Source: an uncultured Pirellulaceae bacterium
GTDB lineage: Bacteria; Planctomycetota; Planctomycetia; Pirellulales; Pirellulaceae
DNA length: 58,212 nucleotides
NCBI GenBank assembly: GCA_905480235.1
Contig: CAJQPP010000145.1
Location: 1-58,212, forward strand
Direction of reading: 5' to 3'
Shown piece by piece: positions 46,509 through 56,992 of this stretch. A model generated the notes under the pieces. It made no database searches and was not told the origin of the DNA. It saw only the letters and a list, made by a program, of their open reading frames with translations. The position numbers and the translations under genes were made by a program. Position 1 is the first letter of the stretch. Each line of letters starts with the position of its first letter.

Positions 46509-47915
46509 TTAACTAATCCGCCAATGCTTACGACGACATTGATAGATGACGAAGGGAAGTGCAGTGAAGACGACAAGTCCCATGAGAACAACATTCTTGT
46601 AGGACGCCCGGTCTGCCTCGTCCACCAGAGCCGGCGGAATAAAAGCGAAGACGATCGCGGTAATGCCCGCAATTGAGCCAACAAGGGCCATCGCCCAGAT
46701 CCCGGTAATGCCAAACGGCACTCGATACCGTCTCGGCACATCGGCTTGGGTGTACCGCAGGCGGACCGCGGCGGCAAACATTAGAATGTACATAATTATG
46801 TACAGCATCGTGGGGACGATATTCATTAGCCAAAAGGCCACCTGAACGTCATCGAACTGAAGATAGATCGTAGACATCGCTGTGAAAATCAACGCCTGAA
46901 CGATGAGGATCGGTTGATGAGCGGCATGCCGGTTCTCCCGTTGAAGAAACGGAGGCAACGCGCCATCACGACCAGCCACGAGAAGGCCACGCGTTGGTGC
47001 TGGAATCCAATTGTTGACCTCACCCAGCATACCAAGGGCGATGATCAGTCCTGCCGGCATGATTAACCATTCGAGATTGTTTTGCTTAAGCAGAATCGTG
47101 ATCGCCTGCATGAGGCCAGCATCGAGGTTCAATTCGGAACGCGGCACGACGATGGCGATGGCCAGCCCGATGAGCGTCACGAGGACCAAAGCGATTGCGG
47201 CTGACGTCAAAATTGCGATTGGATAATCACGACGCGGGTTACGTGCCGAGGCCGCATTGGACGCGGAGGCTTCGATTCCAGCGAAAGTTAGAAACGCACC
47301 GACGATGAAGGAGAGCTTCTGTGTGTCGCCTAGGTCGGGAACGAAGCCCTGCCACGAGAAATCCGCTTGGGAAGGGTTGCCATTCCCGACAAACAGCATC
47401 GCGAGTAGGAACAGAAAGAGAATCGGAATGATGCGTCCGAAAAGGGTGCAGATGATCGCGACGATACCACTGGTCTTCATGCCGAAGAGATTCGTGACCG
47501 TCAATGACCAAAACAGCACGTTGATCGAAATAAAGATGAAGACTTGATCGTCTTTCAGTTGTGGCATGAATGCGTAAACCGCAGCGACGACCATTACCGT
47601 TAGGATCGAAGGAAACCAGATGACGTTTTCGATCCATTGTAGCCAGACCGCCACAAAGCCCAGTCGTTCACCGAAGGCTTCCTTTACCCAGACGTAGACG
47701 CCACCGTCCTCGGGCCACCCCGTGGCGAGTTCCGCGGAAATCAGCGCCGAAGGCAGCAGAAAGACGAGCGCTACCAATAGGTAAATGAATACCAGTGAGA
47801 ATCCGTACTCCGCCATCGAAGGCGCGCCGTGAATGCTTGTAATGATTCCCGTAGTGATCATTACTAATGCGAAGACCGAAAGCGTGCGTTTGGGGTCCGT
47901 GGTTTCCAAACTCAA
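46509..47915 (-). CDS. APC-family amino acid permease/antiporter (glutamate:GABA antiporter-like)
   Basis: 468 residues with about 12 helices. TLSVFALVMITTGIITSIHG is the unwound helix-1 region of APC carriers. LATGWPEDGGVYVWVKEAFG is strongly typical of the GadC-like glutamate:GABA antiporter branch. FAGIEASASNAASARNPRRD in helix 6-7 and PAPTRGLLVAGRDGALPPFL near helix 9 also match. It exchanges amino acids across the inner membrane; the exact pair is unknown and no decarboxylase gene lies nearby. The coding DNA is visibly richer in G+C than the surrounding genes, which could mean recent acquisition. Transcribed alone. Confidence 0.88.
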   Translation of the reverse strand: MSLETTDPKRTLSVFALVMITTGIITSIHGAPSMAEYGFSLVFIYLLVALVFLLPSALISAELATGWPEDGGVYVWVKEAFGERLGFVAVWLQWIENVIWFPSILTVMVVAAVYAFMPQLKDDQVFIFISINVLFWSLTVTNLFGMKTSGIVAIICTLFGRIIPILFLFLLAMLFVGNGNPSQADFSWQGFVPDLGDTQKLSFIVGAFLTFAGIEASASNAASARNPRRDYPIAILTSAAIALVLVTLIGLAIAIVVPRSELNLDAGLMQAITILLKQNNLEWLIMPAGLIIALGMLGEVNNWIPAPTRGLLVAGRDGALPPFLQRENRHAAHQPILIVQALIFTAMSTIYLQFDDVQVAFWLMNIVPTMLYIIMYILMFAAAVRLRYTQADVPRRYRVPFGITGIWAMALVGSIAGITAIVFAFIPPALVDEADRASYKNVVLMGLVVFTALPFVIYQCRRKHWRIS

Positions 47916-48511
47916 ATGGGGTCCCTTTCATTGATACACGACGCCAAGGCGCCGAATTCCAGAAAAATGGCTCGACGCAAGAGTCCGCGGGCCGAATCCC
48001 GACGACGATCTCGGAGAACGTCACACGTTCCCAGTATGTCTTTGTAGATCACAACTCTTTCCAGGGAGGACCTCGGAGCCAAAAGAACCGATCATCATTG
48101 TGTGCCTCGAGCACTGATAAATCTTAGGGCTGGCACAGGACCTCGGGTACCAGTTTGGTCGTGATTTGGGCGGTTGTCAAATAACCGTCTGTAACGTTAA
48201 ACGCGCGAACGTTGTTTTCGCGTTTCGTTTTTGCCCGTCAATGCTTCGCGCTTCCTATTAGGCGTAGTCAGTTTTGAAATGCTGGGCGGCTTACCTGCTT
48301 TGTGCGGATTGCAAGATCTGCGGGCGTATAGTTTTCCTGTTGGGGGTACCGTTTTAGCGTTCGAGACGACGGAGATCTGAAAAATTCTTTGGAAGAAAAG
48401 ATGGTTCGTCGCGGGATAATACGAATTCGTCCGACTTAAAAAACACTGGAGAACTGGCCTCCAACGTTACTCCGGGGCGAAGGTTATTCCATTGCCGCCG
48501 ATGGCAGATGT
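47916..48511. other. Intergenic, nothing recognised
   Basis: About 600 bases upstream of the permease gene. No gene-like frame. Confidence 0.35.
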
Positions 48512-49336
48512 TTAGTCGGAAGGTGGTGAAGGTGGCTCTGTGGGTCGCGTTTCAACGTTTTCGTTTGTCGATGCTTGATCCACATCCATTTTCTCATGTA
48601 CCCGAGTGAGCATTTTTTCAATCCGCTCCATACGCCGATGCAAGTGTTCCAAATTGCCGTGATCCATGCCGCCGCGCAGCACGTTGTGGGGTTGGAGTCG
48701 TTTGAAGAACACGCCAAGTGCGGTGGTGGAGGTAGCAAAAGCGCCAATGCCGACAACCATTAAAAATGCGGCGAGGATGCGTCCATTTTCTGTGACAGGA
48801 TATTCATCACCGTAGCCAACCGTGGAGACCGTTACGATTGCCCACCAGATCACGTCATCACCGGTCTTGATCGTAGAACCCGCAGCATTTTGTTCAAAAT
48901 GCAGCACCCCAATGCAAATGCCCACGAAAGCACTCATTCCAATGAGTACCAGAAATCCGATCGCCGCGGCCGGTCGGTCCCGTCGAACGACCTGCATGAG
49001 AATTCTTAGTGAGCGCACGATGCGCACGATGCGAATTACTTTGGCAATTTTTAAGTAGCGAAATGTGCTCGTGGTGGGCAGCGACGATAATAAATCAAAC
49101 AGACCCCAAGTAAATAGATACTTTATCTTTCGATCTGCGGTCAGGAATGAGCGGATAAAGTCGATAAAAAAGATTCCGCAAATTACAAAATCAAATTTAT
49201 CTAGCATTTTCGCCAGCTCAAGATCGTCCGGCATGAACAAGCGGGTGGTGGTCACTGCGGCAACTACAATTGCAAAAAAACCGATCGCGAGATCGTAGAA
49301 CTTGATGTCCTGGTAATCTTCTGATTCTTTGATCAC
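48512..49336 (-). CDS. Voltage-gated potassium channel (6-TM Kv-like)
   Basis: 274 residues. Helices S1-S3 are followed by an arginine-rich S4 (about 93-119: RYLKIAKVIRIVRIVRSLRI), then S5, a pore helix DDVIWWAIVTVSTVGYGDEY with selectivity filter TVGYGD at 172-177, and S6 (ILAAFLMVVGIGAFATSTTA). A cytoplasmic C-terminal tail (HLHRRMERIEKMLTRVHEKM) looks like a short tetramerising coiled coil and ends in a Pro/Ser/Glu-rich tail. It conducts K+ across the inner membrane under voltage control and forms tetramers. No ligand-binding cNMP or RCK domain. Monocistronic. Confidence 0.92.
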   Translation of the reverse strand: MIKESEDYQDIKFYDLAIGFFAIVVAAVTTTRLFMPDDLELAKMLDKFDFVICGIFFIDFIRSFLTADRKIKYLFTWGLFDLLSSLPTTSTFRYLKIAKVIRIVRIVRSLRILMQVVRRDRPAAAIGFLVLIGMSAFVGICIGVLHFEQNAAGSTIKTGDDVIWWAIVTVSTVGYGDEYPVTENGRILAAFLMVVGIGAFATSTTALGVFFKRLQPHNVLRGGMDHGNLEHLHRRMERIEKMLTRVHEKMDVDQASTNENVETRPTEPPSPPSD

Positions 49337-49976
49337 GCTGATTGAATCGCTGGACAGTTTGATGGGATGGTAATGTTTGAGTGATAGGAATCTTAATCCA
49401 CTATCGAACGATATGTTGTCCGCGATTTACACGGTTGTCAAACGCCTTGTTGAGAATTTTCCGCGGCAAAATGAAAATGCAATGACTACTGTGATTCTAG
49501 TTTTAGACAGCCTGGTGGTAAGCCCATGCGTATTGATCGATTCTACCGGCAGCGAAAGATCTCAAAGCTGTCCGTCGGCCGGTGACGTACGCGAATCTTA
49601 GGTCCGCGGCGAAGGCGTTAAAAGCCTAATCCCGCCACGTAAGCTCTCGATCTTGAATCAATTTTAAATGACGCCGGACACCCGATGTGGTGACGGTCTT
49701 TCAGCACACGAAAGCGATTCAACCGGCCCGGTTGCTTAATACCACACTGTTTTTTTCCTAAACGATTAAATGGTAGTTTAACTGCTTAGCAAGCTTAAAC
49801 CCTGCGGGTGTAACGTGCACAACGGGCGGAGTTGCGGGGAGATAGTCTTTTTTGCATTTCACAAACTGATTCTTTTTAAGAAACGTATGTCGGTGACTGG
49901 TCTTCTTGTTTCGAACTCTAGGCGGCAACCAGTCGAAGTACCCAGTTTGGGCAGTTTGACAACAAGTGTTTTGAAC
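49337..49976. other. Intergenic, nothing recognised
   Basis: About 640 bases. A 74-codon plus frame at 49377 has no family. Confidence 0.35.
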
Positions 49977-52247
49977 TCAATCAATCAGGGAGAAATAATC
50001 GATCGGGTTCAAGGAATAAATATTGTCAGCCCCGTCCCAGGGAAAGATGGACCACTGGCCCCCTACTGCTGAAGCGGGGTCAAGACCAAAGGCATCAAAC
50101 CGAAGTATTTGAGGCTCTGAAAATTCTTCGTCAAACTCGTGAGCCCGAAATTTCCCTCTGGTGGAAATCAGGAAAGAGAGCTCAGCGCCGTCGACCGTCG
50201 GTACTAGATCCAGTCCATCAATATTTTCACTGGAATGGTTTAGGCCAATGTCGCGGCCGTCGATCAAGTGCTCCCAAGTTCCAGCTGTTTCAGCACCCCA
50301 TTGGGTCGTCGTAAGCCGTAAAATCGAGCGGTTCTTGACCGCACCGACATTAGGTAGCCGGCCTCCACCCGCGATGGAAATATAGAGTCGTCCCTCGTCA
50401 TCGACGGCTAAAGCGTCAATGTTTTCGCCGGCAGACGTCAGACCAATATCACTGCCATCGACATGAAATTGCATCTGTCCGCTAAACCATCCGCCATAAC
50501 CGTTGGGAATAAAGCGGATAATATCCGCGGCGTCCACCCACTCTCCTTGCGGGCCGGATCGTAATCCCGCAATGACTCCGGATTTTTTTAGACTGAAAAG
50601 TACGTCTCCATTGGGAAGAAAAGCCAACGCATCCATTTCATAAGGGATGCCCGTCAACACCTGAAATGGGTCGCTTTGGAGGTCGGATGGGGGCCAATAG
50701 GTGGTGATGCGATTTCCGTTTACCCAGTCCCGGCCCCCGCTCCAGGCGACGCGTGTTGGCAACGTCCAATTAGCAAACCGGTTGCCAGGTCCACTAAGCC
50801 AACGACTACCGATATCATTATTTCCGTTGAAACCAAAATAACAGCCCGCCGCCGATACGAGATGTCCCTCAGGATTGAAAAAGACATCGCCTGATGGGGA
50901 CTCGTTATTTTCGAATTTGCAGCCGCGATAAAAGAGACTTGAATTATCTTCTGCTGTTAAAACACCTCCCATTTTACTGGCCGAGTTGGCTGTGAATTCA
51001 CACCGCTCAACCTGGATGTGGTTCGCTTCAGGTTTCTCAAGTGAACCGAACGTTGCGGTGGCCATAGCGCCCCCAATTTGCGCTTCGTTCCCAGTGAACT
51101 GGCAAGATATTACCAATGCTGATTCGCGCGGAGTGTATATTTCTTGCGGGTGATTCAGGGATAGACCGCCTCCTTTCCAATCTGAATGATTATCCAAGAT
51201 CTGGTTGTAAGCGATTACAGGTGCGCCGGTCAAAGCTAGTGCACCTCCCCGGCTACTTGCTTGGTTAGCGCAAAAATCATTGCCCACTATCCAGAGGTTA
51301 CCCAACCGAATCGGGCGACTCGACCGATTTGCCATAGCTCCACCTTGGGTAGCAATGCAGCGCTCAAATTGGTTGGCTGAAACCACGGTCAATTCATAAG
51401 GGTTGTCGCTTAGGAAGAGTGCGCCGCCTTCATCCGCGTGATTATCCCTAGAATGGCATTCCCTGACAAAAGAAGTTTGGTGAGGGCCCAGTGCAATAGC
51501 TCCGCCTTGGCCAGGAGAGATATTTCCAAAAAATGAACACCGTTCGATTTCCACATTTGCCCATGCGTAAACTGCTCCTCCCATGGCATTGAAAGTACTT
51601 CCGGGGTTCCCCCGGATATCCGCATTCGCCTCATTATCTAAAAAGTAACTGTTTCGAATCGAATTGAGATGCGGATTGTTAATGTCCGCCTTCAAATAAA
51701 CCGCCCCGCCATGGGGCATGTTGGTGCGACAGTTAAGGAAAACGGAATTATCAACTGACAGGTCGGACATGGAGGCCGAAATTGTACTGCCGTTTGGCTC
51801 AAAAATATGCTGTGCGGTATGGGAACAATTTACAAACCAACAACCATCGACATGGGCAGAAGATTCTTCAATCAAAAGACAACGACCCTTTACCTGATAA
51901 AACATTAGGGACTCGATACTCGTCTCAAGTGTCTCGCTCCCTATGATTTTCAAGATGTTTTCGTTGGCCGGTCCCGACCATGTCACGACGGTTTCCCAAG
52001 GACCGCTGCCAAGCAATCGAACGGATTTGTCGTTTAGGACAATGGTTTCGGCGATGTTGAAGTACCCAGGTGCGATCAAGATCGTGTCACCATCCCGAGC
52101 GGCGGCAACACCCTCGGGAATCGTAGCGTAATGCCCATCGTCACCGCCGACCCGGATCGTATCGGCTTGTAAGTTGCTGGTTGTCAGCAAACTTACGATT
52201 AAACAGACAAACCGTAAACGGATTACTCTCTGGTTTTGCTTCGGCAT
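49977..52247 (-). CDS. Exported right-handed beta-helix repeat protein
   Basis: 756 residues with a signal peptide (RLRFVCLIVSLLTTSNLQA) and a strong GGGGGGGA ribosome site. Mature start DTIRVGGDDGHYATIPEGVA with GDTILIAPGYFNIAET is the usual opening of Pel9/PbH1-type helices. About ten turns follow, each with an asparagine or glycine ladder and a GGA element: MPHGGAVYLKAD, MGGAVYAWANVEIERCSF, QGGAIALGP, EGGALFLSD, RGGALALTG, KGGGLSLN. From about 560 a different C-terminal region (FLPNGDVLFSLKKSG, VDDEGRLYISIAGG) looks propeller-like. Such proteins bind or cleave polysaccharides or act as surface adhesins; no lyase catalytic triad is visible. Confidence 0.82.
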   Translation of the reverse strand: MPKQNQRVIRLRFVCLIVSLLTTSNLQADTIRVGGDDGHYATIPEGVAAARDGDTILIAPGYFNIAETIVLNDKSVRLLGSGPWETVVTWSGPANENILKIIGSETLETSIESLMFYQVKGRCLLIEESSAHVDGCWFVNCSHTAQHIFEPNGSTISASMSDLSVDNSVFLNCRTNMPHGGAVYLKADINNPHLNSIRNSYFLDNEANADIRGNPGSTFNAMGGAVYAWANVEIERCSFFGNISPGQGGAIALGPHQTSFVRECHSRDNHADEGGALFLSDNPYELTVVSANQFERCIATQGGAMANRSSRPIRLGNLWIVGNDFCANQASSRGGALALTGAPVIAYNQILDNHSDWKGGGLSLNHPQEIYTPRESALVISCQFTGNEAQIGGAMATATFGSLEKPEANHIQVERCEFTANSASKMGGVLTAEDNSSLFYRGCKFENNESPSGDVFFNPEGHLVSAAGCYFGFNGNNDIGSRWLSGPGNRFANWTLPTRVAWSGGRDWVNGNRITTYWPPSDLQSDPFQVLTGIPYEMDALAFLPNGDVLFSLKKSGVIAGLRSGPQGEWVDAADIIRFIPNGYGGWFSGQMQFHVDGSDIGLTSAGENIDALAVDDEGRLYISIAGGGRLPNVGAVKNRSILRLTTTQWGAETAGTWEHLIDGRDIGLNHSSENIDGLDLVPTVDGAELSFLISTRGKFRAHEFDEEFSEPQILRFDAFGLDPASAVGGQWSIFPWDGADNIYSLNPIDYFSLID

Positions 52248-53033
52248 CGTTTCCCCCCCTGAAGTGCTGATTTCGTAATGCGGGTACTAGCAGGTCGCGT
52301 TCCTGGTTTGCATAAAACGCATTTGATGATTCAGCTCGACCGTTCGATGTGCCGCACCATATGCCGCTGCAAGCAAAATCTCTGGTAAATTTGATATCTG
52401 CGTCATTGCCAGTCAGCTTGTTGCTTCTTGGACATTTGGTCGCTGCAGACGCGGAATCGTCACGCGTAATTCTTGAAAATTTGCAAAATAAGTTCGTGAG
52501 CGACCCATTGAGTGTCCGTTCGATCCTTGGCGAAGATAGGTGCCAGGTAAAACCGTCCCCGAAATTAGAATTTCGTAACGAAAAACCCCCTCTCAATATT
52601 TCACTAGCTTTCATTGAGCATGCTAATCGAAACAAAAAGGCCGAGGCAGGATTCGAGTCGACCTAGCTAATATGGCTAGAGAGCCGTTAAGCAATAAATG
52701 TTTTGGCGTACATTTTTTAGAATACTGGCCATCGATTTTTCCCAAGAGCCGAGAAAGACGCTTGGCATGTTTCCCGGGTCGCCTGCCAATGAGAAACCAA
52801 ACTTACATCTAGTTTCGCTAGTTGAAAATATTTGCTCCGCCCCTTTTTCACCCACGCAGGAGATCAAGGTTGTTGGTAATCAGTTTTTCGGGATAGCGTT
52901 GCGCAAATATTAAAATCATTCGGCGTCATGGATTTCGCACGCTTCCCGCTCGGTCCGTCTTCCCTGAAGAGCCAAATTTTCTCACCTTCAACCTTAAGCG
53001 AATACCACCGAGTTTTCTGGTTTCGCTTCCTTT
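52248..53033. other. Long intergenic stretch
   Basis: Frames at plus 52349-52666 and 52698-52913 have no family. A GCCGTTAAGCAA...TTTTGGCG block near 52685 recurs loosely near 56730. Confidence 0.3.
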
Positions 53034-53324
53034 TCATGTCAATCCTTTTCTATCCGAATCAACTCTAGTGAAAAAAAAGGGATGTTCCAGTTCCTGATTT
53101 TCGAAGTCAAGAAAGGTTGTTTTGTTGTCGGTAATTTGCACGCCCGCGACGGAAACTCCACTCCTGTGTTCCTTGCCGCCGACCAAGATAACGTTGATCG
53201 ACCACTCACCGCTTGGCGTCTGAAGCATTGCAACCTCCGCCATGGATCGTCGCTTCTCGTCAACTGGTGTGTCGTGTTGGGTGGCGAAAATCAACGGTAA
53301 GGCTATCCAATATGTAATCGCCAA
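53034..53324 (-). CDS. Small possibly exported protein, hypothetical
   Basis: 96 codons. The N-terminus MAITYWIALPLIFATQHDTP is hydrophobic. The mature part (EVAMLQTPSGEWSINVILVG, VAGVQITDNKTTFLDFENQE) reads like a beta-rich protein. No recognised family and no strong ribosome site. It may be a genuine small gene or a remnant. Confidence 0.35.
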   Translation of the reverse strand: MAITYWIALPLIFATQHDTPVDEKRRSMAEVAMLQTPSGEWSINVILVGGKEHRSGVSVAGVQITDNKTTFLDFENQELEHPFFFTRVDSDRKGLT

Positions 53325-54027
53325 TGACCTCGCCTTTCCTCCAAAGTCATAAATGGTTCCGAAGATCGCTAAAAACTAATCCTACCGATCGAGCCTCAAG
53401 CTGGGTAACACAACTTGCTCTGCAAAAGCGATAACATCAACTGTGGTTACTCGGTTCGTTTCTTAGGGCATTGCATTCCGCCAAAGTCCAACATGAGTTT
53501 CGCGTCACTTGTTGGATTCTTGGAACCGCAAGGAACTCAACCACGCGAACGGTATCTTCGAGTATCTGTATCGTTCGAATAGGGGAACCAAATCATGTCC
53601 AGCTGCTTTGTCTTGGCACGCTGAGTGACGAGATCCTAAGCAACTTCAGTTTTAGGAATCGCAAGGTCAGGCCGAGCATTCAATCCGCCGGTAATTAAAT
53701 GTCTCAAGATAAAGGTGTTGAAGATTCGCCCTGTTCAGATGCTTGGGCGATTTCTTATTCTGACGCTAATTTCTTAATTCTGTCTGGTCGACAGAGCTCG
53801 CTGCGATCCGTAATTCGAGTGTCCGTGCGATGCCAAACCCGGATCTAAATTCTCCAACTCTTGACTGCCCGGATAATTAGCATAAGTCATTTTTTCAATG
53901 ACGGCATGCGATGTGCAATTAAAAGGTATTGGGGCCAACGCCTTTTCTTGTACTGGCCTCTACTTATCCGTTTTTCAATGAATTCGGACCCGAACCGAGA
54001 AAAAAAGACTGTCTGGGAGCCATCGAC
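53325..54027. other. Intergenic, nothing recognised
   Basis: About 700 bases upstream of the WXXGXW protein gene. The frame of that gene is open back to 53929 but the real start is at 54028. Confidence 0.35.
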
Positions 54028-56682
54028 ATGATCACTTTGATGACACGCTGTCGCGAAACCGCGCCAATCGCAATCTGTTTTTTTGCGTTAATGACAATCT
54101 TCGTCTTTAACACCACAGCGCTGTCCCAAACGGGCGACCCAGGGGTCGTCATCGAAGGTGCGGCAGACCAGTTAGATTTAGGCTCAGCGACGGAAACGAC
54201 GATTCCGGACGACATCGCCCAGGAAGAATACTTGACGCGGGGTCAACTGCACGAGGCATACGCGGCTCCCCATCAGGACAATCCTGTGCCCAATCTACTT
54301 GTGGACCGCCAACCCCCCGAAAACATTGAGGAGTTGGCTCCTGAATACCAGCCCGAAGGGACGAACGTCCAATGGATCCCTGGATATTGGGCGTGGGATA
54401 CCGAACTCGATGACTTCATTTGGATCAGTGGTGTTTGGCGCGACGTGCCCGCCGAACGAAGCTGGGAGCCAGGTTATTGGTCTTCCGAAGATGAAGGTTT
54501 TCGCTGGATTGCCGGTTACTGGGCAATCGAGCAGATTGAGCCTTTGAATTATCTTCCCACACCCCCCGCCAGCGTGGATCAGGGCCCTGTGATCGAGGCA
54601 CCCAGCCAAGACCATTTTTACATTCCAGGTAATTGGGAGTATCAGCAGAGTCGCTATTTATGGCGACCTGGATATTGGTGTCCTGCTGTTGAAAATCGAA
54701 TCTGGATTCCCGCGAGGTATATCTGGACACCCAGCGGATGTGTTTACACTCCCGGTTATTGGGATTACGTGCTCGCTCAAAGAGGGACTTGTTTTGCTCC
54801 TGTCTACTACCGCTCACCAGTCTATTTGAACCGAAGTTACAGGTATTCCCCTTCCTGCAGAATCCGAACTGGTTTCGGTTTTATGGTTCACTTATTTGTG
54901 CGGCAAGATTGCGGTCGTTACTTTTACGGTGACTGGTATGGACAACGTCACCGAGGCGCTGCTTACCGACCTTGGCATGAGCGACGCAGCCATTGCCGAA
55001 ATTACGACCCTTTACTTAGTTACTACGGTCGTTCCCACGTGCGGTACAACGGTACGAGTTGCGTTACGTGGGTTAGAAACCAGCATCAATTTTACCAGTC
55101 ACACGAGACGCATCGCCCCCACACACGACACCGTGTGGCGCGCGGATCACAAAGCGTTGAACTGGGAACAGACTTTGAGCAATTTGCAAAAAAGAATCAT
55201 CACCCACGCGCGAAATCGGGCCTTCAGGTACGATCAAAATCCGGTATTAGCCGACATGTGAAAACGAACGTCAAAGAGCCTACCGGTTTCCGCAAAACGG
55301 ATAGTGATAAAGCCAAAATAGCTGTCGAGGATTTTAAGAAACGGAAGCGTCGACGTCTTGAGTTAGAGACCGCCCTTAAAGAAAAAACAGTCGAGGGCAA
55401 GAGTAAACTTAGCCGCGAAATTGACAAAGCCGTAACGGGAACCAAACGTACCTCTCTTGCGGACCGGACCAAGACATCACGTTCGAAAGATGCAAAGGCC
55501 GGGTCCGGACCCGAGGCCTTATCAGGCCGTAGCCCGAAAAAGGGTTCGATCGTAAGTCGTGGTTCCAAACAAACTTCAGGGTCTCCTAATGTGGCCGGGA
55601 AATCTGTGTCGTCGCCCAAAAAGCTGTCTATTCAAGGATTGGGGACGGAAAAGGCACGTCAAGTTGAAAGCGAGCGGCGGACAAAGAGAATGCTTGCGGA
55701 ACAACAGCGGAAGGCAGACCTCGAGGCTAACCGCCAGGCGACGCTGGACCGTCAACGAAAGCTGGAACGCGAAAAACGCCAACGCCAGGCTAAGTTGGAT
55801 CGTGCTCGTAAGGCGGACGCAGAACAACTACGCCAAACCGAGTTGGAAAAGCGAAAACGAAAGACGCTTGCCGAACAACAGCGAAAGGCTGACCTTGAGG
55901 CCAACCGCCAAGCGACGCTGGACCGTCAACGAAAACTGGAGCGCGAAAAACGCCAACGCCAGGCCCAGGTGGACCGCGCCCGTAAAGCAGATGCGGACAA
56001 AGTACGCCAAATCGAGTGGGAAAAGCAAAATCGCGCGCTCGCCGACCAACAGCGAAAAGCTAAACTTGAGGCCAACCGCCAAGCGACGCTGGACCGTCAA
56101 CGTAAATTGCAACTCGAACAAAAACGACAGGCCGACGTCCAAAAGCGTCAAAAGGCAGCTGAAATCAAGCGGGTTAATCAGGCGGCGGAAAGACAGCGGC
56201 AGATCGCAGCGCAGCAACAGCGGGAGCGTCAGGCCACCCTAGCTAAGCAGCGACAGCAAGAGGCACAAAACGCTGCGAAACAGAAGGCCGAGCGCGCAGC
56301 TCAGCAAGCGGCCCAACGCGAAGCTCAGCAGAAGGCCGAGCGATCGGCGCAGAGGGCAGCCCAACGAGCAACGCAGCAGAAGGCCGAGCGAGCAACGCAA
56401 CAGAAGGCGCAACGGGCAGCCCAGCAGGCAGCGCAGCAGAAGGCTCAACGAGCAACGCAACAGAAGGCGCAACGTGCGGCTCAGCAGGCGGCCCAGCGAG
56501 CAACGCAACAGAAGGCTCAACGGGCGGCCCAGCAGGCGGCTCAACAGGCAGCGCAGCAAAAGGCTCAAAGAGCGGCCCAGCAGGCAGCAAAACGAGCGGC
56601 TCAGCAGGCGGCCCAACGAGCGGCCCAAGCGAAGAGGGTGGAGCAGAAGAAAAAGCGTAACCCTCGCAAGCCGGGTAAGTAG
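54028..56682 (+). CDS. Exported WXXGXW-repeat protein with long Arg/Gln/Ala-rich coiled coil
   Basis: 884 residues from Met at 54028, chosen for GGGAG eight bases upstream and a signal region (AICFFALMTIFVFNTTALSQ). Residues about 90-240 carry tryptophan-rich units of WXXGXW type: WIPGYWAWD, WEPGYWSSE, WIAGYWAIE, WRPGYWCPA, YTPGYWDYV. A Tyr/His/Arg-rich segment follows, then a Lys/Arg-rich linker. About 555-725 hold three 57-58 residue repeats, each starting QQRKAxLEANRQATLDRQ. The last 140 residues are Ala/Gln/Arg repeats (QKAQRAAQQAAQ). The tail is strongly basic and helical, able to bind DNA, RNA or polyanions. Probably envelope or surface, possibly a structural filament. Function unknown. 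Confidence 0.75.
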   Translation: MITLMTRCRETAPIAICFFALMTIFVFNTTALSQTGDPGVVIEGAADQLDLGSATETTIPDDIAQEEYLTRGQLHEAYAAPHQDNPVPNLLVDRQPPENIEELAPEYQPEGTNVQWIPGYWAWDTELDDFIWISGVWRDVPAERSWEPGYWSSEDEGFRWIAGYWAIEQIEPLNYLPTPPASVDQGPVIEAPSQDHFYIPGNWEYQQSRYLWRPGYWCPAVENRIWIPARYIWTPSGCVYTPGYWDYVLAQRGTCFAPVYYRSPVYLNRSYRYSPSCRIRTGFGFMVHLFVRQDCGRYFYGDWYGQRHRGAAYRPWHERRSHCRNYDPLLSYYGRSHVRYNGTSCVTWVRNQHQFYQSHETHRPHTRHRVARGSQSVELGTDFEQFAKKNHHPRAKSGLQVRSKSGISRHVKTNVKEPTGFRKTDSDKAKIAVEDFKKRKRRRLELETALKEKTVEGKSKLSREIDKAVTGTKRTSLADRTKTSRSKDAKAGSGPEALSGRSPKKGSIVSRGSKQTSGSPNVAGKSVSSPKKLSIQGLGTEKARQVESERRTKRMLAEQQRKADLEANRQATLDRQRKLEREKRQRQAKLDRARKADAEQLRQTELEKRKRKTLAEQQRKADLEANRQATLDRQRKLEREKRQRQAQVDRARKADADKVRQIEWEKQNRALADQQRKAKLEANRQATLDRQRKLQLEQKRQADVQKRQKAAEIKRVNQAAERQRQIAAQQQRERQATLAKQRQQEAQNAAKQKAERAAQQAAQREAQQKAERSAQRAAQRATQQKAERATQQKAQRAAQQAAQQKAQRATQQKAQRAAQQAAQRATQQKAQRAAQQAAQQAAQQKAQRAAQQAAKRAAQQAAQRAAQAKRVEQKKKRNPRKPGK
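55693..56205 (+). repeat. Three in-frame repeats of 174/171 bases in the coiled-coil region
   Basis: Units begin at 55693, 55867 and 56038, each opening CT-T/C-GC and encoding LAEQQRKADLEANRQATL or close variants. The third diverges after about 35 codons. DNA similarity between copies one and two is high, indicating recent expansion by unequal exchange. Confidence 0.85.
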
Positions 56683-56992
56683 TCACCATTCAACGTTGGT
56701 GCACCAAGCCACTTTGCCTACAACACGGAGGCCGTTAAGCAAATGCTTTGGCGGGTGTTTGGGGGGGGCGCAAACCCATTGCAAAAAAGAGACGTCTGCC
56801 AAATATCCGCCGGCATCTTGCGTGCGCACAGACAATTTCTGGCTAACAATTGGTAACGATTGATAGTGGTTTTAATTCTCTCCGCGCAAGAACTCACCGG
56901 TAATCGTGCCTATACGCCTTGACCAGTAGCGGCGCGTGGTTCATCGTTAACATCTTGTGAGACTGACCGAGCCGTTCTCATGGGACGAATTC
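56683..56992. other. Intergenic upstream of the thioredoxin-like gene
   Basis: Contains a run of eight G near 56761 and the leader of the next gene; no gene seen. Confidence 0.35.

Noticed and set aside
52684-56756. Loose repeat of GCCGTTAAGCAA near 52685 and 56730 as a mobile-element end
   Set aside because: Only about 23 bases with gaps, no inverted partner and no transposase.
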